Shown here: positions 33,286-45,066 of the stretch, piece after piece
Position numbering within the stretch: the stretch's first letter is position 1
Layout: every line of letters begins with the position of its first letter
DNA from: Aquarana catesbeiana
Taxonomy: Eukaryota; Chordata; Amphibia; Anura; Ranidae
Length of the DNA: 64,000 nt
Assembly: GCF_042186555.1 (NCBI RefSeq)
Contig: NC_133334.1
Location: 211,485,332 to 211,549,331, forward strand
Direction of reading: 5' to 3'
The notes under the pieces: generated by a model
The model's database searches: none
Told to the model about the DNA's origin: nothing
Seen by the model: only the letters and a program-made list of their open reading frames with translations
Program-made: the position numbers and the translations under genes

Positions 33286-35165
33286 CTTTGCTCAGCAGAA
33301 TGTATTTTGGGGTGTAATTCTTGGTATGTGCATGCTATGTGTCCCTAGAACACTTGTTCCTTGCATGTTGGGCCTCTGTATGTGGCCAGGCTGTCGCCAT
33401 ACTCAGGAGGAGTAGCAGAATGTATTTTAGGGTGTAATTTTTGCTATGTACATGCTATGTGTTGGAAATATCTTATAAATGGACAACTTTGTGTAAAAAA
33501 AAATGCGTTTTCATTTTTTTTCCAAATTTTCCAAAAACTTCTGGAAAAAAATGAACCGTTCAAAAGACTCACTATGCCTCATAGATTATACGTTGGGGTG
33601 TTAGCTTTCCAAAATGGGGTCATTTTGTGGGCGTTTCCATTGTCCTGGTGCTCCAGGGCCTTCAAAAATGTAATAAGTAGTCAACAAGTTAGATGTGTCA
33701 TTTATGCTCCTGGAACAGCTGATGGTGCTCGGTAGATAGAGGTCAAGGGGGATTGTAGCGGTGCCAACAAATACAATTAAATGAGAGTACTAAAATATAC
33801 AAAATACTTTATTTAAATATGTTAACAGATAACACAAACAAGGGATATACAGGCCTACAGAATTAAAAGTAATGCAGTACACAAATGGATGATGTAAGCG
33901 TTAAGACCGAATAGGCCTGGTGTTAGCAGCCAATGATACAGGTAATCAATTCCTACATGTTTCGCCAAGACATTGGCTTCCTCAGGGAAATGATATGAGC
34001 CTGTGCCAAAATTGAGAATTTCTCCCAACCACCCGGAGGAACCAAAGAAGGGGAGGACGCCCCAATTCAGGGTCACAGAAACTGTACCACATCTATGGCT
34101 GTTTATAAAGACAATTTATGAGATAAAATCAATATGACCAAAAAGGGGCACCTGGAGAGTGTGAAGGGGACCTTGTTGAAAAGACGATTAAATATTCATT
34201 GTTAGAATGTGTGTGACTGAATGATTTAAGGAAAGGGGACAAAAAGGACCAGGAAGACCAACAGGCACTCTCATGGGGATATATAAATCACTGGAGATGG
34301 AGAGAGTGATAACACACAGCAGCAGGAGTATTCAGAGCCGAGTGTATAGTCCGAAGTAGTAGCAGGCGCCCCTCATGTCCTGATGGTGCTCCCTGCATGT
34401 TGGGCCTCTCTATGTGGATAGGCATGTTGGGCCTCTCTATGTGGATAGGCCGTGAAAAAGTCCCACACATGAGGTATCGCCATACTTAGGAGGAGCAGCA
34501 GAATGTATTTTGAGACGTCATTTGTGGTATACATATGCCATGTGAGAGAAATAACCTATTACAATGACAATTTTGTGGAAAAAAATCTTCATTTTGCAAA
34601 GAATTGTGGGGAAAATGACAACATCAAAAACCTCACCATGCATCTTACTAAATACCTTGGAATGTCTACTTTCAAAAAAGGGGTCATTTGGGGGGTATTT
34701 GTACTTTCCTGGCTTATTCGGGTTGCAAGAAATGAGAAATGAGGCCACCAGTACATCAGGTGCGATCAATTTTTATGATTTGCACCACAGCTTGTAGACT
34801 CTCTAACTTTCACACAGACCAAATAATATCCACTAATTTGGGTTATTTTTACCAAAAATATGTAGCAGTATAAATTGTGGCCAAAATGTATGAAAAAAAA
34901 TTAATAATTTGCAAACTTTTATCACAGAAACTAAGAAAAATGCGTTTTTTTCAAAATGTTTTCATTTATAGTGCAAAAAAAAAAAACCCAGAGGTGATCA
35001 AATACCACTAAAAGAAAGCTCTATTTGTATGAAAAGGGGACAAAAAATTAATTTGGATACAGTATTATATGACTGAGTAATTGTCATTGAAAGTGTGAGA
35101 GCACCGAAAGCTGAAAATTGGTTTTGCAGGAGGGGAATTTAAGTGCCCAGTAGGCAAGTGGTTAA
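33286..35165. mobile_element. Two diverged pieces of one repeat, ending AAGTGGTTAA
   Basis: Pieces at about 33400-33720 and 34481-34760 both carry AGCAGAATGTATTTT, GTCATTT..GG and GGGGTCATTT..GGGG in the same order, so they are partial copies of one repeat. The second continues to 35165, sharing its end with 26050-26328. About 33730-34480 is unrelated filler, including a fragment with GTTTCGCC...CTTCCTCAGGG near 33958. Confidence 0.55.
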
Positions 35166-36080
35166 ATTCTGTGACACGTATTCACTATGCCCTGTGAGTA
35201 GGCACTGCTGTGTCACAGAATTCACAGAGCCTGCCTTCTGAACTATAGAGATGCTGAGAGCAGGAGTTTTACTGTTTGCAGGTAACACTGTACCATGGGA
35301 TATGTAGTCCTTAGAAACAGCAGAGGAGAAGTTGCAAAGTATGCAAGAAATCCAGGAAATAGATGCTCAGCAAACAGGCAGCACTCACATCATGAAAAGA
35401 GTTTTTTCAAGCAATCTTAAATTGGATTGTCAGAAATAACTAGTTTGTATTGTTTTTACAATTCTGATGTTATAAAATCAAAGTGTAAAATAACGGATTA
35501 GCGGTGGCAATATTAAGGTATGGTGTTACCAAGGATGGGTAGAGCGTTCAACTAAAAGGAAAAAAAAATGCACTGACATAGTGCAGAGCTTCCGTTATGC
35601 ACTTGTAATGACAACATCAACTGGGTGATGTTGGTACTCAGTTTTGCTACTTGTGGCCATCGGCATGTATAATAGGATTAATCTTAACTTGAAACTGGGA
35701 ACTCTGAATGCTACGGTAAGTAGGGTTATGGTGTCCATCTTAAAGAGGGACCCTTTGCCTTTTTTTTCTTTTGCAGGGCATGTAGCATTGTAAATGTATC
35801 TTGGTATAGCTGCCCCTTCCTTCTCTGACCACCCTGGCTGCATGCCTGGATAAGGGATAGGTATAGACTTTTTGTTTGTTTAACTGTTCATTTTTTCAGT
35901 ATACAAAGTTACAAAAAATGAGAGATATGCCACATATAACGAAAGGACAGCTACCATACAGAATTAACCAATGGCACAAAAATATACGTACAGTGTCCCG
36001 TGAGCATTTTAAGAATCCCAAGGTCCATATAAAAGAAATTGCCAAACACAAGCCGTAGGACAGCAGAGCAAAAAGATATT
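35166..36080. other. Intronic stretch without recognised feature
   Basis: No gene or bounded element is recognised. Confidence 0.5.
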
Positions 36081-37010
36081 AATGTAATCAGATAATTAAC
36101 TGTTGAATTATGCAATGTCCTTAGAAAGTGACACATGGAGATAAAAGGGTTAAACAGCAACATCATAATTGGTAGAATAAATAGAAAAACATATAGTAAT
36201 AAAAATTAATAAAGAAAACAAAGAGAATGCAGACGAATAGGAAGAAGAAGAAGACAAAGAAGCCACTCACATTCCAGCAGATATCAACATTAATCATTCC
36301 GTAATATACAATATCCCAAATATTCCATAGAGCAATAAACTTGGGCAGTGCACTTTGAAGTCTAGCCGTAAGATGCTCCATATGTCTCACCTCTTTAATG
36401 CGATGCAAGAAAACCTAAGTAGTGCCTGGGGACATCTGTTTCCACCTGACCGTGATCAGACATCTAGCTGCCATAAGGATATGAGTCATCAATTTCTTGA
36501 GGTTTTGTCCACACCTCACATAGGAAGGCCAAAAAGATGCGTCAGCTAGTCTGGAAAGCAAAGAATTAACTTCCATCCAAAAAGACTTGATGACTGGGCA
36601 GATCCACAGGACGTGAGACAGAGATCCCACCGTGGAAATCGCATCGCCAACATGAGTTATCAACAGTAGGGTAAACAGAATGTAGTAACTCAGGAGGAGT
36701 ATATTATCAAAACATTAAAATGTTATATGTATTTTCCAACCCCCAAAAAATAAAATGATGTGGAATTTGTCGATAAAAATCTATACAAAACCAGATCCAT
36801 ATCAGTATACAGACTGGGTGGCCAGAAAAGGAGCACCTATCCCCCAGCCCCCCTGAACCATAATAAGCCCCATGTCCTGCAGAGGAAAAAGGAAATTGCG
36901 TGGGGTCCTCCATAAACAGATCCTTATACTAGGTAGGTGTCTGGTATGTATTTTTAGGAGGCACCTCACACAAAAAATCCCAAAAAATAAGTTCCCCCTC
37001 CCTGGCAAGC
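36081..37010 (-). pseudogene. L1-type ORF2 C-terminal fragment, antisense
   Basis: On the minus strand, broken frames read a segment with DMGLIMVQGGWG (about 36860), then GSLSHVLWICPVIKSFW and MTHILMAARCLITVRWKQ (about 36430-36630), then HMEHLTARLQSALPKF (about 36340). This is the order of an L1 ORF2 carboxyl end. Several stops interrupt it. It lacks the RT domain and a clear A-tail. It differs in sequence from the copy at 22196, so a separate L1 lineage is likely. Confidence 0.75.
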
Positions 37011-37588
37011 AACCTGGTTTGCTCGATGTTCAGTGAACATTGAGCAAACCAGATTTACTTGGTTCGCTCATCACTACTCATAAATTACAAAGGGGTGGAG
37101 CAAGTATTACATTTCTTTATGGTATGTTCTCTTCCTGTTGAATCACAAAGCCTAGTTTAAACCTACAGATCAGAAATTTTCTCTTGTGTGAAAAATACCT
37201 TTATGTGCAAAAAAAAAAATATTTAAGATGTGTATACCATTTAGTATTTTTTTTCCCTATCTGCAAATGACTGGGAGCTAATATATTCATCTAGATTTTA
37301 TAGAGCCATCCCTGCTGGGAGAACACAGTGACTAGGGGCTATAGCTACTGACAATAATCTCATGTTGGAAATCGAAGATACTGGTTGCATCCAAGTCGTT
37401 CAGCCTGCCCAAAGATGGTCCAAATCTTGTCCTTGCTGAAACGGACAAGATTTAAACCACCTATGGCTGGCTTTAGTGTTCTCGCGTTCAGTATTGGGCT
37501 ATTGGCTTTGTATTGGACTTGATGATGTCAGCGTACCTGTGACCATCAGAGCAACAGGGAGAAGAGACTGCGGGGTCGGACTTACAGC
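37011..37588. other. Intronic stretch without recognised feature
   Basis: No gene or bounded element is recognised. Confidence 0.5.
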
Positions 37589-38124
37589 CAGAGGCTTATC
37601 TAGGGTATGGCAGCCATGGCAAGTGCCATGGGCGCCATGGGGGGGGGGCGGCAAAAAAGCCACAAAAATAAATTCCCACCCGTCCTCTCGCGGCCGCTTC
37701 CCGCTCTAATCTAGTCCCCGGCGCCACGACCGGCCTGCTGGAGCGCAGCGCCGGACAGCACATTAGTAAGTTAGGAGGGAAGTGACAGGTGCTCCCCCAT
37801 GACGGCCGATGAGTTGGTCTGGTCGTCTACGTAGCCATAGAGTAACTGGTGGAGGTGGAGCCTAATGCTCCGCCTACCCTCCTCTGCGCAGCTGCTTCAG
37901 CTTCTCTTCTCGGGGGTCTCCCGGTTCTGTGTGACGTGCTGACGCTCGGTGCTGTGACGTGGGTCGGTGACGCCCGTGAGGACTCTGAAGGGGAACATGG
38001 AGGCTGGAGACCAGGAGAAGAGAGAGACCCCCAGGCAGCAGCAGCAGGTACTAGTACAGCACTTGTCACCACGATCTCGATCATCATGTGTACAGTGTAC
38101 CACTAACCAGCGCCAACTGCAAAG

Positions 38125-38335
38125 CAAGCAATCAAATATAGTGCTCAAACAATTTGGATTATATAAATATGCTTAGCCATAGATATCATAAAGTGTAAAA
38201 AAGTGATTTGTGTTAGTAGTACCTGCTGTTGCACAAATCACTTTATTACACTTTATTTATGATATCAATGGCTAAGCATATTTATTTAATCCATATTGAG
38301 CACTATATTTGATTGGCTACTTGCTTCTGCTTGGG
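38125..38335. repeat. Long imperfect inverted repeat (arms about 95 bp)
   Basis: The left arm runs from GCAAGCAATCAAATATAGTG to AAGTGATTTGTG. The right arm runs from CACAAATCACTT to CACTATATTTGATTGGC. A loop of about 25 bases holds TAGTACCTGCTG. Confidence 0.85.
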
Positions 38336-38373
38336 CCTGGCACGCACACACAATCGCACATGATGATGACTTA

Positions 38374-38722
38374 GACCCCTTTCACACTGAGCCGCTATTG
38401 TACCTACACTATTGTAGCGCCGCTTTACAGTCGCTTTAGTAGCGCTATTCGGGCCGCTAGCGGGGCAGTTTTAACCTCCCACTAGCGGCCGAAAAGGGGG
38501 TTAAATCCACCCGCAAAATTCCGCTGCAGCAGTGCTTTGCCGGCGGTATGGCGGCGCTGCCCCATTGTTTTCAATGGGCAGGAGCGGTGTATTCACCGCT
38601 CCTCCACCACTGCAAAGAAGCTTTTCACACTGGGTTTGAAGCTGAGGCTTTTTTCAGGCGCCATGCTGGCGCCATTTTTAGCGCTGCAGCGCCTGAAAAA
38701 CGCCTCCAGTGTGAAAGGGGTC
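38374..38722. mobile_element. PIF/Harbinger-type MITE, family H2 copy 2
   Basis: A 349-bp element with ends GACCCCTTTCACACTG and CAGTGTGAAAGGGGTC. TTA flanks it at 38371-38373 and 38723-38725. It is nested in the hAT element and contains palindromic CAGCGC/GCGCTG-rich sequence. Confidence 0.87.
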
Positions 38723-38884
38723 TTAAATTAAAGTCATCATGTGCGATTCTGCATGTGTGCCAAGCAGAAAGGGCTGGCGCTACCACTAGGCAAACTAGGC
38801 AGCCTGGGGCACCCGGCCACTGGTGATCCTACTCCCTCTTTATCTCTGTACAGTGTCAGAGGCGCTGGTGCAGCATTTTTGGGT

Positions 38885-39030
38885 GCAGGTGAGGCCGCAT
38901 TTATGGGTGCTGATGTTCTTGTATTTATGGGTGCTGATGTTACTGTTTTTATAGGTGCTGATGTTACTGTATTTATGGGTGCTGATGTTACTGTATTTAT
39001 GGGTGCTGATGTTACTGTATGTATGGGTGC
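38885..39030. repeat. 24-bp minisatellite, about 6 units
   Basis: The unit is ATGGGTGCTGATGTTACTGT + ATTT. A 24-bp unit gives an 8-residue peptide repeat, so the open frame here is an artefact. Confidence 0.93.
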
Positions 39031-39239
39031 TGGTAAGGCCGCAAATGTTTTGACAGGGATGCAGTTTCAGTGCTTGCCATAGGCGCCATTTTCACTAGAT
39101 ACGCCTCTGCTTACAGGCTAGAGAGAAGTATGTGGGAGTGAAGAATCGAAAAAGTTAAATTGCTTTTTGCGGCCTTCTGGACCTAAACAATCTTTTAAAC
39201 CTTGCAGCGAGGAGGCAGTCTTACTGTTAGGCCTCATGC

Positions 39240-39690
39240 ACACTGGATAGTTTGCTAACTTTCCTAGACTCCTTTCCTCTGGGCAGCAGGGTTTTGTCAA
39301 AAAAAACGCTTGACGCTTATAACACGCAGGTAACACATTTAGGCACGTTTAGGTGTCAAGCACTTGGGCGTTAATTCATTTAATTGACCAGAATAATAAT
39401 TCATTATGGCCACTGAAATGAATTAACGCTCAAGCCCTAAATGCACTTAGCACTTAGATGCAGATAGATGCGTTTACACGCGATTAGGTGTGTCAAGCAT
39501 TTTTTCTGCCAAAACTCTGCTGCTCTTGGACACACTGGCTGTGATTTTCTTCTGCCTCTAAACTCCTCTATACACCTACTGTATGTTTGCATGGACACAT
39601 AGGCTAACATGCAGAAGCGTTTAGAGGCAAAAGAAAAAATGCCAAACACCCCTAGGAGCAGCAGATAAAACATCCAGTGTGCATAAAGCC
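39240..39690. mobile_element. PIF/Harbinger-type MITE, family H3
   Basis: A 451-bp element with ends GGCCTCATGCACACTGG and CCAGTGTGCATAAAGCC. TTA flanks it at 39237-39239 and 39691-39693. It is non-coding. Confidence 0.8.
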
Positions 39691-40225
39691 TTAGGGAACA
39701 TTTTTCCTTTTCCTGGAGTTCAGTTTTAAAGGTATGAAAACTAATTTTTTTTTTTTTTAGAAAAGGAATATGATTCTGCAGACATAGTTGAAGTGATTAA
39801 TAAATGTGGACAAATTAGTCCAATTGAGCAAAGGGAATCATGGGATAGGAGCTCAGATAAGAACACTTGGAGTAAAATGCAAACACAAACTGAAATCTCA
39901 TGAAATAACATTTGTGACTCAGTTCAATACAAAATATAGGTCAATTAATAAAATGAACCTTGTAAAATGATCCAAAATGTTAAAGATTTGTTACTCCCAA
40001 AACCAGCTATTATCTATAGAAAATCTAGAAGAGCACAGAATTGAATAGACCCCAGTCATCTACTGATAGGAAATAAAATATTAAATGGTAAACATAAATT
40101 GAAGTGTGTCAGCAATGTGAAGCAGAACAAGATGATTTTCTTCATATGCTTTGGTAGTAAGAGTAGACCTTTTTGGACGGAGGTTACAGGCTTTCATCTC
40201 TACCAATTTTGATCTTCCCAATGTA

Positions 40226-41674
40226 CAGTGGGGACAGAAAGTATTCAGACCCCCTTAAATTTTTCACTCTTTGTTATATTGCAGCCATTTGCTAAAATCA
40301 TTTAAGTTCATTTTTTTCCTCATTAATGTACACACAGCATCCCATATTGACAGAAAAACACAGAATTGTTGACATTTTTGCAGATTTATTAAAAAAAGAA
40401 AAACTGAAATATCACATGGTCCTAAGTATTCAGACCCCTTGCTCAGTATTTAGTAGAAGCACCCTTTTGATCTAATACAGCCATGAGTCTTTTTGGGAAA
40501 GATGCAACAAGTTTTTCACACCTGGATTTAGGGATCCTCTGCCATTCCTCCTTGCAGATCCTCTTCTGTCAGGTTGGATGGTAAATGTTGGTGGACAGCC
40601 ATTTTTAGGTCTCTCCAGAGATGCTCAATTGGGTTTAAGTCAGGGCTCTGGCTGGGCCATTCAAGAACAGTCACAGAGTTGTTGTGAAGCCACTCCTTCA
40701 TTATTTTAGCTGTGTGCTTAGGGTCATTGTCTTGTTGGAAGGTAAACCTGCGGCCCAGTCTGAGGTCCTGAGCACTCTGGAGAAGGTTTTCATCCAGGAT
40801 ATCCCTGTACTTGGCCGCATTCATCTTTCCCTTGATTGCAACCAGTCGTCCTGTCCCCGCAGCTGAAAAACACCCCCACAGCATGATGCTGCCACCACCA
40901 TGCTTCACTGTTGGGGCTGTATTGGACAGGTGATGAGCAGTGCCTGGTTTTCTCCACACATACCGCTTAGAATTAAGGCCAAAAAGTTCTATCTTGGTCT
41001 CATCAGACCAAAAAACCTTATTTCTCACCATCTTGGAGTCCTTCGGGTGTTTTTTTAGCAAACTCGTGTCCTCATGTGTGCTTTCATGTGTCTTGCACTG
41101 AGGAGAGGCTTCTGTCGGGCCACTCTGTCATACAGCCCCGACTGGTGGAGGGCTGCAGTGATGGTTGACTTTCTACAACTTTCTCCCATCTCCCGACTGC
41201 ATCTCTGGAGCTCAGCCACAGTGATCTTTGGGTTCTTCTTTACCTCTCTCACCAAGGCTCTTCTCCCCCGATAGCTCAGTTTGGCCAGACGGCCATCTCT
41301 AGGAAGGGTTCTGGTCGTCCCAAATGTCTTCCATTTAAGGATTATGGAGACCACTGTGCTCCTAGGAACCTGAAGTGCAGCAGAAATTTTTTTGTAACCT
41401 TGGCCAGCTCTGTGCCTTGCCACAATTCTGTCTCTGAGCTCTTCTGGCAGTTCCTTTGACCTCATGATTATCATTTGTTTTGACATGCACTGTGAGCTGT
41501 AAGGTCTTATATAGACAGGTGTGTGGCTTTCCTAATCAAGTCCAATCAGTATAATCAAACACAGCTGGACTGAAATGAAGGTGTAGAACCATCTCAAGGA
41601 TGATCAGAAGAAATGGACAGCACCTGAGTTAAATATATGAGTGTCACAGCAAAGGGTCTGAATACTTAGGACAC
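40226..41674 (-). mobile_element. Tc1/mariner element, family T2 copy 1, lacking one end
   Basis: TA precedes the end CAGTGGGGACAGAAAGTATT at 40226. The other end stops at AATACTTAGGA, about 200 bp short of the full terminal repeat seen in copy 2. A fragment of another repeat follows. The transposase gene is antisense to OVOL1. Confidence 0.87.
40528..41486 (-). pseudogene. Tc1-type transposase, family T2 copy 1, frameshifted
   Basis: From ATG at 41486 the first 140 or so residues are intact (to about 41055). They hold the paired-like HTH half (LRDRIVARHRAGQGYKKIS) and the second HTH with GRRALVREVKKNPKIT. A frameshift near 41060 leads into the catalytic half, with [11 protein letters not shown] (first Asp), TFQQDNDPKHT (second) and SPDLNPIEHLW (Glu). 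The spacing from the first Asp of QDND to the Glu is 34 residues, so DD34E. A second frameshift near 40560 breaks the C-terminus. It is the best preserved transposase here. Confidence 0.9.
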
Positions 41675-41776
41675 TAGACGGCCGGGAAACCCAGGACGTC
41701 ATATGATGGCCACCCAGGATGGAAGATCCCATCTGTGGCCATCATAGTTCTATACGCCGGTATTGAAGTGGTTAAG
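41675..41776. mobile_element. Repeat fragment ending AAGTGGTTAA
   Basis: It contains the hairpin GATGGCCAC...GTGGCCATC and ends TGAAGTGGTTAA, like the right end of K. It abuts the truncated Tc1 end. Confidence 0.55.
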
Positions 41777-42067
41777 GTTTGGGGTCCCTGGATAGAATCA
41801 CAAGATACTAGTGATTCCCTTCTTCACTTCATTTTTGACTCCTCACTTTAATTTGCCCCTGCATTCCACTGTTGTGCAGACTAATTGTTAGATTATGACT
41901 ATGTTTCTATGTAATGATGGACTGATGGTAAAGTGCGCTAGGCCAGTTAGAGGTAATGAGGTATTTGCTTTCCTCTGTACAGAATCATAGTGCTGTTGTC
42001 ATGTACCTTACGGTTTATGGCAGTTCTTCGTTTTCTTCATTTTTGTTTTATCTTGTGTTCGAGAAAT

Positions 42068-43467
42068 AGTGTATCCAGAAAGTAATCACAGCGCTTCACT
42101 TTTGCCACATTTTGTTATGTTACAGCCTTATTCCAAAATGGATTAAATTCAATATTTTCCTCAAAATTCTACAAACAATACCCCATAATGACAATGTGAA
42201 AGTTTGTTTGAAATGTTTGCAAATTTATTAAAAATAAAAAAGGAAAAAAATCCCATGTACATAAGTATTCACAACCTTTGCTCAATACTTTGTTGAAGCA
42301 CCTTTGGCACAATTACAGCCTCAAGTCTTTTTAATTTTGATGCTACAAGTTTGGCACACCTATTTTGGGGGAGTTTCTCCCATTCTTCTTTGCAGGACCT
42401 CTCAACCTTCATCAGGTTGGATGGGAAGCGTCAGTGCACAGCCATTTTCAGATCTCTCCAGAGATGTCCAATTGGGTTCAAGTCTGGGCTCTGGCTGGGC
42501 CACTCAAGAGCATTCACAGAGTTGTCCCGTAGCCACTCCTTTGTTATCTTGGCTGTGTGCTTAGGGTCGTCGCCCTGTTGGAAGATGAACCTTCGCCCCA
42601 GTTTGGGATCCAGAGCACTCTGGAGTATGTCTCATCAAGGATGTCTCTGTACATTGCTGCATTCATCTTTCCCTCGATCCTGTCTAGTCTCCCAGTTCCT
42701 GCCACTGAAAAACATCCCCACACCATGATGCTACCACCACCATGCCTTACTGCAGGGATGGTAATGGCCAGGTGATGAGCGGTGCCTGGTTTCCTCCAGA
42801 GATGACGCTTGCCATTCAGGCCAAAGAGTTCAATCTTTGTTTCAACAGATTAGAAAATTTAGTTTCTCATGGTCTGACAGTCCTTCAGGTGCTTTTTGGC
42901 AAACTCCAGGCAGGCTGTCATGTGTCTTTTACTGAGAAGTGGTTTCCGTCTGGCTACTCCACCATACAGGCCTGATTGGTGGAGTGCTGCAGAGATGGTT
43001 GTTCTTCTGGAAGGTTCTCCTCTCTCCACAGAGAAATGCTGGAGCTCTGTCAGAGTGACCATCGGGTTCTCGGTCACTTCCCTGACTAAGGCCCTTCTCC
43101 CCCGATCGCTCAGGGCGGCCCGTTCTAGGAAGAGTCCTGGTGGTTCCAAACTTATTCCATTTAGAGGTGATGGAGGCCACTGTGCTCATTGGGACCTTCA
43201 ATGCTGCAGAAATTTTTCTGTACCCTTCCCCAGATCTGTGTCTCAATACAGTCCTGTCTTTGAGGTCTACAGACAATTCCTTGGACTTCATGGCTTGGTT
43301 TGTGCTCTGACATGCACTGTTAACTGTGGGACCTTATAAAGACAGACAGACAGTCCACAGATGGACTCCAATCAAGTTGTAGAAACATCTCAAGGAGGAT
43401 CAGTGGGAACAGGATGCACCTGAGCTCAATTTTGAGTGTCATGGCAAAGGCTGTGAATACTTATATA
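42068..43467 (-). mobile_element. Tc1/mariner element, family T3
   Basis: The left end AGTGTATCCAGAAAGTAATC is close to a Tc1 terminus. At the right, GGCTGTGAATACTTATATA stops at a CT microsatellite, so that terminal repeat is missing. The family differs from T1 and T2. Confidence 0.8.
42380..43291 (-). pseudogene. Tc1-type transposase pseudogene (T3)
   Basis: From about 43291 the minus strand encodes MKSKELSVDLKDRTVLRHRSGEGYRKIS and the HTH region. Overlapping frames then carry GRRALVREVTENPMVTLTEL and SGLYGGVARRKPLLSKRH. The catalytic half is fragmentary: [15 protein letters not shown] near 42720, then [14 protein letters not shown] and [15 protein letters not shown] sequence in changing frames. 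Multiple frameshifts and stops are present. Confidence 0.82.
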
Positions 43468-43469
43468 TG

Positions 43470-43492
43470 TTCTCTCTCTCTCTCTCTCTCTC
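43470..43492. repeat. CT microsatellite
   Basis: About 11 CT units at the truncated edge of T3. Confidence 0.95.
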
Positions 43493-43556
43493 TTGCGTGT
43501 GAAGGTATTCCCCAATGTAAAAAGAGGAAATGACTAATGTTTATAACTAAACTCAT

Positions 43557-43604
43557 AGCTTTATCAAAATATAATACAGCAATTTATTATATTTTGATAA
43601 AGCT
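43557..43604. repeat. Perfect 20-bp hairpin
   Basis: AGCTTTATCAAAATATAATA at 43557-43576 is exactly inverted at 43585-43604, with an 8-base spacer. Confidence 0.95.
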
Positions 43605-45066
43605 AGAAGTTATGTTCATTGTGCTGTAACCCCTCTGTATTACATATTGATTATTTTGGGGTTTTTTTGGGGTGTGATTTGGGTGGGGGTATTGCTCAAG
43701 TGTAGTGCGTTTCCAGGAGCCAACGACAGTCAGGAACAATGTTTCACCAAAATAGAACTCAACACAAACAGCTACCCATGCTGGGGTTTCCATTCTCAGT
43801 TCAAACAATATAATAAACAAAAATCACCCTCCTGGCTCTCTCTTGCAGCAACGCTGCTTAGGCCTCAACCTCAAACTTTTGGGCTGGTCCCTCAGACCGG
43901 GTCACAGTACTTACTGTGCTCACATGCAATCTATGCATCTCTCTCATGTACCCTCTACAGATCACTCGCAGCTCCCTGCTGCACAGGGCCCACTCCCTGA
44001 CCTGGGCAAGGGTCCTCCTGTATCCTAGGTGGAGCATACCTGTCCCCTCGATGAAGTCCTGAACTATCCCCAGGTCTAGGATTGTAAGGGGTGTGTACAC
44101 CTGCATACACACCCTTCTGGTCTCCTGGAAGTCCTGGACACAAGATCAGAGGCTTTGTCACTCCCAAAACTCTTTGAAGTCTCTGAACTCCAGAACTCAA
44201 TCCGGGAATAATAAACACAGAGAAAACCGAAAGACCAGTTTTGTCCTCTTTGAACAGATCTTCTGGAGCCCCGCACTCTGCATTTGTGAGAATCCTGTGT
44301 GATCTATACCTCTATTTACACAGTGGCAGGGTCTAGCAATGTCACAAAAACCCACCTGGTTACTTGCATAGATAATTATCTTTACTACCTGCTGGTGCTA
44401 TCCATCCTCTTGTACAATATATTGTATATATTTAGACATTTATATAATAAATGATGTTTACCTGTTATTTATCATTATGCTTTGGTGGTTACAAAGCTGC
44501 TACTAAGAACTGTCATGTTATATTGAGCAACAGGATGGTTTTAGAAATATAAGTTTGTTTGAACATGAATTCTTAGAAGCCCGCTGCGTTGCCAGGATGA
44601 TAAATAATTTCCCTGAAATGCATCCTTAACAATGGTGCACATCACAAAGTTGATGGTGGTCGGGGAATGCTGACAAAGCTGACAGAGATCACTCAAGGAG
44701 GAAACTAGGGCTTATGTAAGAACTTTGCATTGTGAGTGTACAGAGTGCCCTGTTTCAAGTTGGGATTATTTTCGTTTTGGATGCCATGAGCAGCAAGACT
44801 GAGTAACAGCAGTATCTATTTGATGTCAGCATTACACTTGTATACTTGTAAGGGCAACAATTTTGGTTTCTAATGTCTTTATATTAAAAGAGAAAAAGAG
44901 TTAAAGGGCCGGCTAGGACCCACTTAAATGCCAGACTTTATAGGCTTCAGCGTGGGAGACACAGACAAATTTGTATAAAAAATATAATTTTATTTGTACG
45001 TTTTAAAATCCAATAATAAAACAAAGGCTTTATCAGCCTAAATAATCCAGTTGCTATTGTTGTATA
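43605..45066. other. Intronic stretch without recognised feature
   Basis: No bounded element, gene or strong hairpin is recognised in these 1.46 kb. Confidence 0.5.

Larger units (their letters stand above)
37589..39109. mobile_element. hAT-type non-autonomous element, 1.5 kb
   Basis: The left end CAGAGGCTTATCTAGGG and right end AGATACGCCTCTG are inverted. The flanks are CTTACAGC (37581-37588) and CTTACAGG (39110-39117), an 8-bp target duplication with one difference. Inside are a GC-rich start, a long inverted repeat, a nested MITE and a 24-bp minisatellite. It has no transposase. Confidence 0.82.
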
